A stretch of DNA of 64,000 nucleotides from Actinopolymorpha sp. NPDC004070 (GTDB taxonomy: Bacteria > Actinomycetota > Actinomycetes > Propionibacteriales > Actinopolymorphaceae), in NCBI RefSeq assembly GCF_040610475.1, contig NZ_JBEXMJ010000012.1, positions 153,369 through 217,368 of the forward strand. Direction: 5' to 3'. This document shows positions 44,435 through 53,830 of this stretch, one piece after another. Below the pieces are notes generated by a model. The model was not told the origin of the DNA and made no database searches. It saw only the letters and a program-made list of their open reading frames with translations. Positions within the stretch are counted from its first letter, which is position 1; each line of letters starts with the position of its first letter. A program made the position numbers and the translations under genes.

Positions 44435-45651
44435 CATCCACCCGCACAGCTCTCGTGATCGGCGGTGGGATCGCCGGCCCGGCGACCGCGATGGCACTTA
44501 CCAAGGCCGGCATCGAGACCACCATCTACGAGGCCCGCCCAGACGGCGCCGACGGCAACGGGGTGATGCTCACCCTTGCCACCAATGGCATCGACGCGCT
44601 GCGGGCCATCGACGCCGATCGACCCGCCGTCGCGGCCGGCTTCCCAACCCCGGGCATCACGCTTCGCACCCACACCGGCAAGCGCCTCGGCCTCACCGCC
44701 ACAGGCGGGGCACTGGCCGACGGAACGCTCAGCCACACCATCCGCCGCGCCGACCTGTACCAGGCCCTGCACAGACAGGCCCTCGGGCGCGGGATCCAGG
44801 TGGTCCACGGCAAGCGGCTCGTCGACGCCACCACGACCCTGGCCGGCGTGCGGGCAGCGTTCGCCGACGGCACCAGCGCCGAGGCAGACATCCTGGTCGG
44901 CTGCGACGGCATCCACTCCACGGTGCGCCGGTTGATCGACCCCACCGCCCCGGCACCGGCCTATGCCGGGCTGCTCACCACCGGAGGCTATGCCTCCGGC
45001 GTCACGGTCCCAACTGCACCCGGCGACTACGAGATGATCTTCGGCAAACGCGCGTTCTTCGGCTATGCCGTCGCCCCCGACGGACAGGTCTGGTGGTTCG
45101 TCAACCTCCCCCGCAAGACCGAACCCGCCCCGGGCGAGGTCGAAGCCATCGGAGCCGAAGACTGGCGGAGGACGTTCGCCGAGTTGTACGCCGACGACGC
45201 CGGCCCGGCCCTCAAGCTCATCGCCGCCACCGAGGAGTTCGCTCCGATGACGCCCGTCCACACCTACCCGCACCTGGCCCGCTGGTACTCCGATCGGATG
45301 GTCGTCGTAGGCGACGCTGCGCACGCCCCGTCACCCACATCCGGGCAGGGAGCGTCGTTATCCATCGAGGATGCCGTCGTATTGGCGACCGCCTTGCGTG
45401 ACCTGGACGCCCCCATGACGGCGTTCCGGCACTTCGAGGCCGTCCGCCGCCCGCGGGTTGAGAAGATCATCAAAGCCGCGGCCAGGATCAACAACAACAA
45501 GGCGCCTGGCCCGCTCGGCCGATTCATGCGCGACCTCGTGCTGCCCCCGATCCTCCGTGCCACTGCCAACGCCAAGAGCGTCCGCGAGGTTCACGAGCAC
45601 CACCTCGACTGGCAGACACCGACAGAGTCGACAACGGGAGTTAATCGATGA
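44431..45651 (+). CDS. FAD-dependent monooxygenase (PHBH type)
   Basis: 406 aa class A flavoprotein monooxygenase. GGGIAGPATAMALTKAG is the FAD Rossmann loop, VGCDGIHSTVRR the DG motif and MVVVGDAAHAPSPTSGQGASLSIEDA the GD motif. Hydroxylates an aromatic or polyketide-like compound (as TetX or PHBH relatives do); substrate unknown. Coupled to PadR upstream and to the NAD(P)-binding gene downstream. Confidence 0.9.
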   Translation: MTSTRTALVIGGGIAGPATAMALTKAGIETTIYEARPDGADGNGVMLTLATNGIDALRAIDADRPAVAAGFPTPGITLRTHTGKRLGLTATGGALADGTLSHTIRRADLYQALHRQALGRGIQVVHGKRLVDATTTLAGVRAAFADGTSAEADILVGCDGIHSTVRRLIDPTAPAPAYAGLLTTGGYASGVTVPTAPGDYEMIFGKRAFFGYAVAPDGQVWWFVNLPRKTEPAPGEVEAIGAEDWRRTFAELYADDAGPALKLIAATEEFAPMTPVHTYPHLARWYSDRMVVVGDAAHAPSPTSGQGASLSIEDAVVLATALRDLDAPMTAFRHFEAVRRPRVEKIIKAAARINNNKAPGPLGRFMRDLVLPPILRATANAKSVREVHEHHLDWQTPTESTTGVNR

Positions 45652-46271
45652 AGATCACCGTTATTGGCGCCGTCGGCCGGCTTGGGTGGCACGTCGCCCA
45701 GGAGGCCAGCCGCCGCAACCACCAGGTCACCGGCCTTGCCCGACACCCCGACCGGCTACCCGACCCACGCCTGTTCCCGGCCATCACCGGTGACGGCCGG
45801 GACCCAGAAGCGGTCGGCCGGGCGGTCGGCGGAGCGGAGGCGGTAGTCATCACCGTCTCCGGCGGACGCCGCAACGACCCGCACCAGCTTGCTGAGGTGA
45901 CCCGCACCGTCACCGCATCGATGCAGGATCACGGCGTGCAGCGCTTGGTGATCACCAGTGCCTACCCGCTCGTCGCCACGGACCCCAAGGCGATCATGTG
46001 GCTGATGCGAAGACTGCTCGCCACCCCGTACGCCGACACCGCCGAGGCCGAACGCATCGTCACCGCCAGCGACCTGACCTGGACCATCGCACGGCTCAAC
46101 CGGCTCACCGACCACCGCTCGGTCGGCGCGCCGCACATCTCCACCGGCATGCTCGACCGGCCCGTCGGCCTGTCCAGAGCCGATGTAGCCACCCTGCTCG
46201 TGGACCTCGCCGAAAACGGTGACCATGCACGACGTGCCATCAACGTCCGCGGGCAGAACGGCAGGAAGTGA
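45648..46271 (+). CDS. NAD(P)-binding SDR-like protein
   Basis: 207 aa atypical short-chain dehydrogenase. KITVIGAVGRLGWHVAQEASRR is a GxxGxxG-like NAD(P) loop, and RLVITSAYPLVATDPKAIM and SRADVATLLVDL are typical of the NmrA/flavin-reductase-like group. Its start overlaps the monooxygenase stop. Could supply or sense reduced cofactor for the monooxygenase. Last gene of the PadR operon. Confidence 0.85.
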   Translation: MKITVIGAVGRLGWHVAQEASRRNHQVTGLARHPDRLPDPRLFPAITGDGRDPEAVGRAVGGAEAVVITVSGGRRNDPHQLAEVTRTVTASMQDHGVQRLVITSAYPLVATDPKAIMWLMRRLLATPYADTAEAERIVTASDLTWTIARLNRLTDHRSVGAPHISTGMLDRPVGLSRADVATLLVDLAENGDHARRAINVRGQNGRK

Positions 46272-46598
46272 CCCGACACCGCTGACTCTCGCTGGCCAGA
46301 TTCACGTCCGGGTGCCTGTTCGCATCACTGCGCTGTCTGTGTTCACGGCTGTCAGGAGTGCGCCGGCGACGGTCACCAGCAGCCCTACGAGGAACACGCC
46401 GGCGAGTAGGAGTCGGTCGTGGTCGAGCGTGGCGAGACCTCCGGCGATCTCGAGACCGAGACGCCGATCACCACGACGCTATATGCCGTTATCCGCCGGC
46501 ACATGCGGACCGCTGAGCCGGGTCTTGGGGGTGGGCTGCGGTACGTTCTCCGAGCCGCGGGTGGGTTGCCCGCGGGCGACCAGTCGGGAGGACGGCAG
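46272..46598. other. Region without supported gene
   Basis: Open frames here have no ribosome site or recognisable motif. Nothing assigned. Confidence 0.4.
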
Positions 46599-46964
46599 TT
46601 GCTGACATCTCTTTACCATGTGCAGATTCCCGTGCGCGATCTGGATGCCGCTGTCGCGTGGTACGAGAAGTACCTCGGCTTCACCGTCGCAGCGCGACCT
46701 GGCGGGGACATCGCGTTCCTCAATTCCGAGGACGGCCCGTTCCTGATGCTGTGGCGGACCGACGATCCGGAGCGGGCCAACTTCACCGTGGCGGGGGAGC
46801 CCTTCCCGGTTCTTCTCTACCGGACCACCCAGATACACCAGCTCCATGACGGGCTCGCGTCGTCCGGGGCGACGATCACGACGTATCAGGATGATGGGCA
46901 CCACTGGGTCCTGAAGTTCTTCGACCCCGACGGCAACATGTGGGGAGCCCTGCAGGACAACTGA
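46599..46964 (+). CDS. VOC/glyoxalase-family protein
   Basis: 121 aa. VQIPVRDLDAAVAWYEKYLGF and HHWVLKFFDPDGNMWGAL are the two halves of a single VOC domain, with the terminal FxDPDGN motif. A TTG at 46599 has a good GGGAGG site 7 bases upstream, so it is preferred; the open frame runs further upstream. Metal ligands cannot all be assigned. Role unknown. Confidence 0.82.
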   Translation: MLTSLYHVQIPVRDLDAAVAWYEKYLGFTVAARPGGDIAFLNSEDGPFLMLWRTDDPERANFTVAGEPFPVLLYRTTQIHQLHDGLASSGATITTYQDDGHHWVLKFFDPDGNMWGALQDN

Positions 46965-47320
46965 CACCTGGTCCTGAGTGACACGACCGTGCCAGGGACG
47001 GCCAGCCGAGCTCAACGGGTCGGAGGGTTTGCCGGTGACGCTGCTGTCCGCCGCGCTCCAGAAATCGTGGAGGTCGCGGAGGAGATTCAGCGCGGCGGAC
47101 AACGCCCGAGGTTGGCGGGCGAGACAGGGTCTTGTCGGGCGCGTCCGCGTTCCTGACAAGGAGGCACAGTCCCTCGATCCGGGTCGCTTGATCGTGTCCG
47201 GAGATGCGATGGCCTCTCTGCCGCCGACCACGATGAGATGCAAGTGCCCGGTGCCGACGACATCATGATTTACCAGCCGAGCCATCCGACGGAGTACGAC
47301 CTCTGACGCAACTGGGACGG
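46965..47320. other. Region without supported gene
   Basis: A 96-codon frame (46978-47268) lacks any recognisable motif. Nothing assigned. Confidence 0.4.
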
Positions 47321-48256
47321 TTAGCGCCCGCGCAACATGGGAGCCACTCGGTCGCCGCGTCCAGCTGTGGCGAGGACGAACCGAAGGACGTGCTGACGTG
47401 CCGCCCACAGCTCGTCGTCCGGATGTCGCTTCGCGCACAACGCGATGGACCGGCAGAGCAGGAACTCCTCGATGTGCTCACTCGGCCTCGCCAGGCCGGC
47501 ACCGCTGAAAATGTCGTCGACCAGACGCGAAGCCTGGTCGATCTGAGATCCGGAGAACGCCTGATCGGCCGGACCTTCGCCGAGGTCGCCGTTGCACAGC
47601 GCTGACACAAAGGTAGCGGTCGCCACGTCATAGCCGGCGGGAGCCCAGCCCACTTCTTCGAGGTCGATGACGCCGCGCTTGCACATGTTGTGTCCGTGTA
47701 GGTCGGCATGGACGAGCGAGAGCGGCACGTCGGCGAGGGTGGCCGTTGCGCGGTCGAACCTCTCGAGGATCTCCGTTCCCAAGTCGGGGAGGAGCCGGGC
47801 CGCTGCATCGGGACCTACGAGTCGGCGAAAGTCGCCGGCCGAGATCCCACCACGTGACGCCAAGGCCGCCTGGGCACGCGCATACCGCTCCAGGACCGCA
47901 AGGTACGTCGAAAGAGCTTCCTCTGAAATCGACCCGGTCCTGTCGCGTTCATCGTCGAAGCGGTCACCAAGCGTCACGGCCCCAAACGATTCCTCGAGCA
48001 TGTACGGCAACCCCTGGTGCTCGCCGTCCGCGAGGATCCTGGGGACCGGGAAGCCGTGCCCCTGCATGAGCCGGTGATTGGCGAGTTCCGCCTCGATGCC
48101 GGGACCGATCCGCAGGTAGCCGCGAATGCCGGAGTAAACGGCGACGCCTGTCCGTCGGGTGACCACCAACTCATACTCGGCATCGCCGAGCCGCAGTTTC
48201 GCGGGTGGCGGACGGACTGCGTCTGCATCGTGCGGCACGGGTGTGAGGATAGGCAT
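47321..48256 (-). CDS. Aminoglycoside phosphotransferase-family kinase
   Basis: 311 aa (ATG 48256; an in-frame ATG at 48307 is possible). SLVHADLHGHNMCKRGVIDLEEVGWAPAGYDVA holds the catalytic loop (HxDxHGxN) and the metal site, here with Leu-Glu-Glu instead of the usual DFE/DWE. The N-terminal lobe carries AELANHRLMQGHGFPVPRIL. Substrate unknown; the group phosphorylates antibiotics, sugars or choline. Confidence 0.8.
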   Translation of the reverse strand: MPILTPVPHDADAVRPPPAKLRLGDAEYELVVTRRTGVAVYSGIRGYLRIGPGIEAELANHRLMQGHGFPVPRILADGEHQGLPYMLEESFGAVTLGDRFDDERDRTGSISEEALSTYLAVLERYARAQAALASRGGISAGDFRRLVGPDAAARLLPDLGTEILERFDRATATLADVPLSLVHADLHGHNMCKRGVIDLEEVGWAPAGYDVATATFVSALCNGDLGEGPADQAFSGSQIDQASRLVDDIFSGAGLARPSEHIEEFLLCRSIALCAKRHPDDELWAARQHVLRFVLATAGRGDRVAPMLRGR

Positions 48257-48315
48257 TGGGCACTTGTGCCGCCTGTAAGAGTCGCGCACATGAGTCGGCA
48301 TCCCCACCCGTCCAG

Positions 48316-48590
48316 GTCGCGCACGACGTCGAGGTCAGTAAGCAGCCGATCTACCCCGGGCGGCACCAAGACCGTTTCGACAAGGGCCTCGTCCCTGGCC
48401 TGACGAGCAAGGAGAAGGCGGAGCTGACCGCGGCGAAGAAGCGGATCGTCGACCTGGAGACCCGAACTGGCTGTCGCGCCTCGGGTCGTGGAGCTGCTAC
48501 GGGAGGAAGCGAGCCCCAGAGGAGGTTCTCGGCGGTCGAGGTGATGGCAGACGAGAACCTTCCCGTCCAAGTCAAGTCGACCTTCCAGTT
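48316..48590 (+). pseudogene. IS3-family transposase remnant
   Basis: One frame gives DKGLVPGLTSKEKAELTAAKKRIVDLET, a second ELLREEASP-like text, and a third FSAVEVMADENLPVQV. Joined, these are the end of OrfA and start of OrfB of an IS3-family element, with at least two frameshifts and no DDE domain left. Confidence 0.6.
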
Positions 48591-48607
48591 CCTCGCCTGT
48601 TCGCCGT

Positions 48608-48850
48608 TGGTCGCCAGACGGCAACTTCAGCATCTTCCTCGGCTACACATCTCTGGCCAAGGACAGCATCTACACGGTGCGCGCCGACGGCAGCGACATC
48701 AGGAAAACCCGAACACCGAAACCTCCGACTCGCCAGACTGGACTCGAAAGTAGACCGCTTCCAGCGCCGTACGCCGCTGCCATCCTGATTGGACAACCCG
48801 GCAACGTCGCGGACATGTCGACGCAGGAAGAGGGACTTGGACCTCGATAG
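48608..48850 (+). pseudogene. Fragment of a TolB-like beta-propeller protein
   Basis: WSPDGNFSIFLGYTSLAKDSIYTVRADGSD is one PD40/TolB propeller repeat. It has neither start nor further repeats, and the frame runs to a TAG at 48848-48850 through unrelated text. It directly follows the IS3 remnant. Confidence 0.5.
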
Positions 48851-48904
48851 TGCCTGCACCGAAGTGGATCGACTGACATCCAGTGGTGGAGGGTGGACAG
48901 ACTG

Positions 48905-50601
48905 ATGTTCGCTGAGCCCGGTGTACTGCGAGCTGACAGAAGTGGACGGCCGGCTGTGTTTCGTGGGGCCGTCGTGTGTGTCGCGGTGACGGTGCTTCTC
49001 GCGCTGTCTTCGTGTGGCGCCTCACCGACGCCCGCTCAGGGTTCAGGACGCGACCGCCGGGCGAGGGAGGCTGAGGTCGGCCCGTCTCCGGCGCCCTCCC
49101 TTGTAAAGGACCTGAGGCGGGTGATCTGTGACGCGAAGGGAAGGGCAGACGTCAGTTGGACGTGTGCCGGGAAGAGGGCGGCCTACGCTCGCGTGGAGGG
49201 TCAGGGCGCGTCGGCGGTCGGCGACGTCAACAACGTGTACGACTTCTTTGGGGACACCGCGGACGCCTACGCCGGCTACGCAGGCGTCGATCTGACGAGG
49301 CTCATCGGCGTTGATTACCACGATGGCAAGGGTCGGGCGCTGCGCGCCGCGGTGCGCGTGTGTCCCCAGGGTTACGAGGGAGAATGGCTCTGTCCCTACG
49401 GGGGTGCTTTCTGGGACAACGGGGATGTCGAGGAGTTCGTGTTCGGTGCGGGTATGGCGACCGACGACATCGCAGGGCGTGAACTGACTCATGCTGTCAT
49501 TTCGCGCACATCGAAGGTTGGTGGGGCCTACCAGTCTGCTGCCATCAACCAGGGCCTGTCCGAGGCTTGGGGTGAGATCGTCGACCTCACCAACGGAAGT
49601 AAGGACGACACCCCCGTCAACCGGTGGAAGATCGGTGAGGGTTCGGCTCGTGGTGTGTTCGGTGACATGAGGAACCCCGGCGCGTACGGGCAGCCGGACA
49701 AGATGACCTCGGACAAGTGGTTCGGCGGCTCTCTCTTCACCAGTTCCGACTTCGGCATCGACCCTTTCGCCGTCAACAGTGGCGTGTTCGACAAGGCGTT
49801 CTACCTGGTCACCGACGGCGATATGTTCAACGGCTACACCATCGTGGTCTCGGCCTGGCGAAGGCGGCGAAGATCATCTGGGCTCTGCAGAACCTGCTCC
49901 CGTCGGGGGCGGACTACAACGATGTCTTCATCACGATGCCGCTGGCGTGCCGGAAGAACATCGGTCGGCCCGGCACGCACATCAGCGAGGACGACTGCCG
50001 ACAGGTCGACAAGGCCGTCCGCGCCACCGAGATGGACAAGGACCCCAGCGTCGGTGCGCCGAAAGACGTCGGCTACTGCGCGGCCGGCAAGTCGGTGAAG
50101 GTCATCTACGCCGACGGCTTCGAGTCCAAGAGCGGCTGGAGCTTCCAGCGAGGCTGGCAGCTCTCAAGCGAGGGAGGTTACCCCTACGCTGCTTTCGGGC
50201 ACGACGCCGCGGACGGCTGGCCGACCGCCGGGGATGACATCACGCTCACGCAGAGGAGTGGTGTGCGCCTCGCGCCCGGTGCCCACCTACGTTTCGACCA
50301 CGCATACTGGCTGCAGCCCAACGACGGCGCGAGGGTCGAGTACAACACCGGGTCGGGGTGGAAGGTCGCTTCCACACTGCCCAACGTCAACGGTGAGGAC
50401 ACCCCAGCCGGAGAGTTCGACGGGCAGAAGAGCTTCGGCGGTGAGTCCAACGGGTTCGGCGGCACGAGATACGACCTGTCCAGCCTGGCCGGCAAGACGG
50501 TGAAACTCCGCTTCCACCTGAAGAAGGTCGGCGGGGATCCGGAGACAGCCGAGGAATCCAGCTGGTATGTCGACAACCTCAAGATCTACACCTGCGTCTG
50601 A
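48905..50601 (+). pseudogene. M4 metallopeptidase homologue, frameshifted and lacking zinc ligands
   Basis: Lipoprotein signal (LLALSSCG), then a thermolysin-like M4 domain and a C-terminal MAM-like jelly-roll (ESKSGWSFQRGWQ). A one-base loss at about 49850 moves NGYTIV out of frame with GLGLAKAAKIIWALQNLL. At the active site HELTH is RELTH, the Glu ligand in NExxSD is Gln (NQGLSE) and the catalytic His of GGVHxNSG is replaced (PFAVNSG). Any one loss should abolish activity. ATG 48905 has GGAGGG 11 bases upstream. Confidence 0.8.
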
Positions 50602-50627
50602 GACGGACCCGTGGTGCCAACGCGTCG

Positions 50628-51281
50628 TTAGACGTACCTGACGTGTTCTGACTCTGCAATGCCGGCAGGTTCGACGCGCGTGAGGCAGGTGGCGTCGTCC
50701 CAGATGTAGACGACCTCGTCGAGGAGCACACCGGAGTCGTCGACGTGTCGCTGGCCGAGCAGGGTGCCGCCGATTCTTTCGTAGAAGGCGCGGGCGGGTG
50801 CGTTGACGGCAAGTACGCCGACCGACAGTCGCCGTCGTCCTCGCGAGACGAGGAACGTGGCCAGGTCTGCGAGCAGCGCCCGCCCGATCCCGCTGCGCTG
50901 TCGAGTGGTGTCCACATACAGCGAGTAGCACTCGCCGGTCGGGTGGGCGGCACGGTTCGTGTCGTCGAATGGCCAGTCTGCCGGCGGCCCTCCCATGGCG
51001 ATGCCGACGATCTCACCGGCTGTGTCCTCTGCGACGCAGACGTACTCTTGCGGGTCTTCGGCCTCGGCGATCTCGCGCAACGTCCGTTCCCACCCCTGTG
51101 CCGACGATTCGTACGTACGCTCCAGCAGAAGGTGCTCAGGTATCTGGCCACGGTGGGCGGTGCGGAACGTGTCGACGCCCACCCGAGCCATCGCCGGCAC
51201 GTCTGCCACGGTCGCTGCTCGGACCTTGAACCCGCGACGTTCGCGCGTCTCACCCAACCGGTCGTCGGTCACAAGATTCAT
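50628..51281 (-). CDS. GNAT N-acetyltransferase
   Basis: 217 aa. FKVRAATVADVPAMARVGVDTF is the GNAT N-terminus and SLYVDTTRQRSGIGRALLADLATFLVSRG holds the acetyl-CoA loop (QRSGIGRA). VLAVNAPARAFYERIGG completes the fold. Substrate unknown. A deletion-bearing copy of the same gene with its upstream flank lies at 25007-25125. Confidence 0.88.
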   Translation of the reverse strand: MNLVTDDRLGETRERRGFKVRAATVADVPAMARVGVDTFRTAHRGQIPEHLLLERTYESSAQGWERTLREIAEAEDPQEYVCVAEDTAGEIVGIAMGGPPADWPFDDTNRAAHPTGECYSLYVDTTRQRSGIGRALLADLATFLVSRGRRRLSVGVLAVNAPARAFYERIGGTLLGQRHVDDSGVLLDEVVYIWDDATCLTRVEPAGIAESEHVRYV

Positions 51282-51690
51282 GATGGTCCGCAGATGCGCA
51301 TGTCGTCATCGAAACGGATCAACTCCTCAAGACCCTGCGACGGTCGAGGTTGTAGGGCTGGAGGTGGCTGCGACGTGGGTTGCAGGCGGGCCAAGCAGGG
51401 TCTGCACCGGATCGCCGGGAGCGGGCTCGTCGCGCCATGCAATCTGCCGCAGCGCGGACGGATTGGACACAATGGCCGTAACCTGTGTCGACCTTCCGCT
51501 TCCGACGCGAACCAAGATTGCCTATGTGACGCCTGCGCACGCCGATGGGCTGCAGATCGGCATGTCACGGCTGAGAGCCTGGCAGGACTCTCCGACCGTC
51601 CGCTTCCGAAGCGGAGCCTCACAGGCCCGCTGACCAGGCACGATGCTATCGGTGGTCTCAGTTTCCGGCCTGCTGGTCTCAGGTACGACA

Positions 51691-51718
51691 GGCTCCCGAC
51701 AGGTATCTGCCGGGAGCC
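51691..51718 (+). other. Hairpin within the mosaic repeat
   Basis: GGCTCCCG (51691-51698) pairs with CGGGAGCC (51711-51718), with an inner CAG/CTG and a GTAT loop. Degenerate copies of the same block are at 43.44 and 54.10 kb. No T-run follows, so a terminator role is doubtful. Confidence 0.55.
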
Positions 51719-51744
51719 TCAAAGTCGCTGACCTGGGGGAATGC

Positions 51745-51767
51745 GGTGGGCAGGGGCGGGGTCGAAC
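51745..51767 (-). tRNA. tRNA 3' fragment (partial, within repeat)
   Basis: Antisense GTTCGACCCCGCCCC followed by TGCCCACC is the T-arm loop and acceptor end of a tRNA, truncated at the T-loop. Same as 55436-55480 but with 19 bases missing beyond it. Not a functional tRNA. Confidence 0.55.
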
Positions 51768-51932
51768 AGGGCCACGGATCCACGTTCGCCACCTGCCACC
51801 CTGGTACGTCCGCGCAGGTCAGCGCAATCCACGGACACCCACGGACTACGGCGAACGTAGATGAATGAGGCCATGTCTGAGACCAGGGCGCGGTGAGCCT
51901 AACTAGTCCAGCTGGTGGTGATGGATGGCGGC

Positions 51933-52045
51933 ATGTCGTCGAAACCGCCGGTGGCGCCGCAGTCAGGAGAAGTGGATGTCCGGAGGCTTCGGGCACTCGC
52001 TCACCCGCTGCGGGTCGAGATCTTGCAGGTTCTGCCGTCCGACGA
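51933..52045 (+). pseudogene. N-terminal remnant of an ArsR-like regulator
   Basis: The frame begins at ATG 51933 and reads DVRRLRALAHPLRVEILQVLPSDD, the first helices of an ArsR/wHTH domain, then loses all resemblance. No recognition helix remains. Confidence 0.55.
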
Positions 52046-52135
52046 CCTTAGCCGTCGACCGGGTTGGCTTTGGCCAGAGCGATTCTGGCCAGCCGAATCG
52101 TCGTTCCCGCGCATGAGGTCTTCAACCGGTGGTGC

Positions 52136-53110
52136 TCACTCCTCGGTGCGGAGCCGGACCGTGAAGCCGTCGGGATCGCGGGCGGTGTCGAGTTGGTCGC
52201 ACAGCAGTCGGGCGAGCCACAATCCCTTCCCTGCGGTGCGGTCATCACCGGCGGGGGCGGGCGCGTAGCCGGCGAGCGGGTCGTTGAAGCCCTCGCCCCG
52301 GTCGGTGACCGTGCAGACCAACTGGCCAGGGGCTGCCCACAGGCGAACTCGTACGGGGCGACGCCCATGCTGGAGGGCGTTCGTGGCGACCTCGGTCACC
52401 GCCAGGACGAAGTTCTCGACCTTCCTCAGTGGTAGCGCCGACCCGGCCCGGGCGAGTCGTCCGCCTTCGGACCGCATCCCCGCGACGTCGTGGAGCTCTG
52501 GCACCTCGAAAGTCGGCGTGGACTGCTCGAGCGGGTCGGGATCCGCGTGCGGCAGCTGACGAACGAACTCACTCGGGTCGGTGTAGTGGGGGTTGGGCGT
52601 GTGCGAGTCACGGGTCAGGATGGTGGGGTGCGTGAGCTCACCCGCACGAAGGATCTCGTCCGGAAGCTCCTCGGTGTGGTACATGCACACCCCCCAGAGA
52701 GGGCACGGCGCCAAGGCGCGGTTGATGACGGCCTCGTAGCGCTCCCACACGATCCACTCAGCCCGAGTTGTCCCGAACTGGACTTCTCCCACCACTCTGA
52801 GGCGGGTGGCGGGATCGACCATGTCTCGGATCGTGTCGATGTATCCCGCGATCACCTGGGTTGGCTGCCCCAAGCTCCCAGGCTGCGGCCCGCAAACGAT
52901 GCGGGAGTCGTTGTCGAGGGCGTCCAGCAGCAGGTGGTTAAGACGGCTCCGGCAGACGAGCATCACCGAGTCGTCTGCAGCCAGCCCTTCGGCGAGGAAC
53001 GGCACGGCCGTGGTGAGCATGCCCTCGTCGGAGTCATAGAACAGCGCGTCGTGCACGAACCGGTGCTTTCCGCCCGACTCGTGTGTGTGGTGAGGTTCGT
53101 TCCTTTGCAC
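52136..53110 (-). CDS. MEDS-domain/HATPase regulator (anti-sigma-like)
   Basis: 324 aa. Residues 15-185 form a MEDS (DcmR-like) sensory domain: HDALFYDSDEGMLTTAVPFLAEGLAADDSVMLV and CMYHTEELPDEIL. The C-terminus is a GHKL ATPase of the RsbW type: FVLAVTEVATNALQHG (N box), VTDRGEGFNDP (G1) and GKGLWLARLLCDQLD (G2). Proteins of this layout control partner-switching sigma systems in actinobacteria; no sigma gene is adjacent. GTG start. Confidence 0.85.
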   Translation of the reverse strand: MQRNEPHHTHESGGKHRFVHDALFYDSDEGMLTTAVPFLAEGLAADDSVMLVCRSRLNHLLLDALDNDSRIVCGPQPGSLGQPTQVIAGYIDTIRDMVDPATRLRVVGEVQFGTTRAEWIVWERYEAVINRALAPCPLWGVCMYHTEELPDEILRAGELTHPTILTRDSHTPNPHYTDPSEFVRQLPHADPDPLEQSTPTFEVPELHDVAGMRSEGGRLARAGSALPLRKVENFVLAVTEVATNALQHGRRPVRVRLWAAPGQLVCTVTDRGEGFNDPLAGYAPAPAGDDRTAGKGLWLARLLCDQLDTARDPDGFTVRLRTEE

Positions 53111-53273
53111 CGTTACCCACCTTGCCCGTTGTCGCAGGTGGTACGAGGATCACCTCCACCCTACGACTGGGCCGCTGGGTTCTCGATCGGCGTGCCTCGC
53201 CGCCGCCTTCAGCGCATTCGAACGTGCTGAACCTTGAGGCCACGGGACGAGCAGGGACGTGGCGCCTGCGGCG

Positions 53274-53510
53274 TCAGCCCGCGATCTTCGACCCTTGACC
53301 GCTCTGCTCCGGCTCTTGATCTGACTGGTTGCGGGGCGGATGGGAGCAGGGGGTTCGGTGTGACCCGTCGATGATGTTGTGGACCTCTTTGATCACTGGC
53401 TCCGTCCGTGCAACCTCGGTGATCCCGAGATTGACACTGATACGGACAAGTTGGTCGAGGAAGGCACGGAGTGCTTCTTCGCTTTCCCAGGGCGGATCAA
53501 ACTTGACCAA
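53274..53510 (-). CDS. Truncated relative of the neighbouring small protein
   Basis: 78 codons beginning at a TTG; VKFDPPWESEEALRAFLDQLVRISVNLGITEVARTEPVIKEVHNIIDG looks like the C-terminal half of the same family as the gene at 53393-53830. It overlaps that gene in another frame and lacks an N-terminal domain. Possibly a decayed tandem duplicate. Confidence 0.4.
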   Translation of the reverse strand: MVKFDPPWESEEALRAFLDQLVRISVNLGITEVARTEPVIKEVHNIIDGSHRTPCSHPPRNQSDQEPEQSGQGSKIAG

Positions 53511-53830
53511 GGTGCGCCTCGGCCCCCGGTGGCTGTCCGTTGAGGTTTGCTGATGCTGTGTACCTGACAGACGTCGGGTTCCAGCAGCACAACTCCGAGT
53601 TCCTTGAGAGTAGGAACGAGCATTTCGGCGAATTCCTGGAATTGCCCAGGGCCTCTGTCGGGCGGCGAATCCCAGACGTCGACAACCTTCAGCCGCTCCT
53701 TAGGCCCGTAAGCGACATGGTAAAAGCAGCCCGGCGGAGAGCCCGCGCCGGTCTCCTCCAGCATCACGACGAGCTGGTCGTACTCCTCGGCGCTCATGAT
53801 GGCCAGTTCGAACTTGAACAGGAGCGCCAT
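53393..53830 (-). CDS. Small hypothetical protein, 3' end altered
   Basis: 145 aa from ATG 53830. MALLFKFELAIMSAEEYDQLVVMLEETGAGSPPGCFYHVAYGPKERLKVVDVWDSP and FAEMLVPTLKELGVVLLEPDVCQVHSI match a compact ferredoxin-like (ABM-like) protein that normally ends EVHNIIDG. After VHSIS the sequence changes to unrelated basic text, so the last 50 residues look acquired by loss of the proper stop. Confidence 0.55.
   Translation of the reverse strand: MALLFKFELAIMSAEEYDQLVVMLEETGAGSPPGCFYHVAYGPKERLKVVDVWDSPPDRGPGQFQEFAEMLVPTLKELGVVLLEPDVCQVHSISKPQRTATGGRGAPWSSLIRPGKAKKHSVPSSTNLSVSVSISGSPRLHGRSQ

Larger units (their letters stand above)
51544..51886 (+). repeat. Mosaic repeat, copy 4 (most complete)
   Basis: Blocks in order: GATGGGCTGCAGATCGG through CGCTTCCGAAGCGGAGCCTC, a CTGGTCTCAGG block with hairpin, CGCTGACCTGGGGGAATG, the tRNA-like fragment (51745-51767), GGGCCACGGATCCACG, TACGTCCGCGCAGGTCAGCG and TGAGGCCATGTCTGAGACCA. 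The counterpart at 55344-55596 lacks the hairpin block. Confidence 0.7.
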
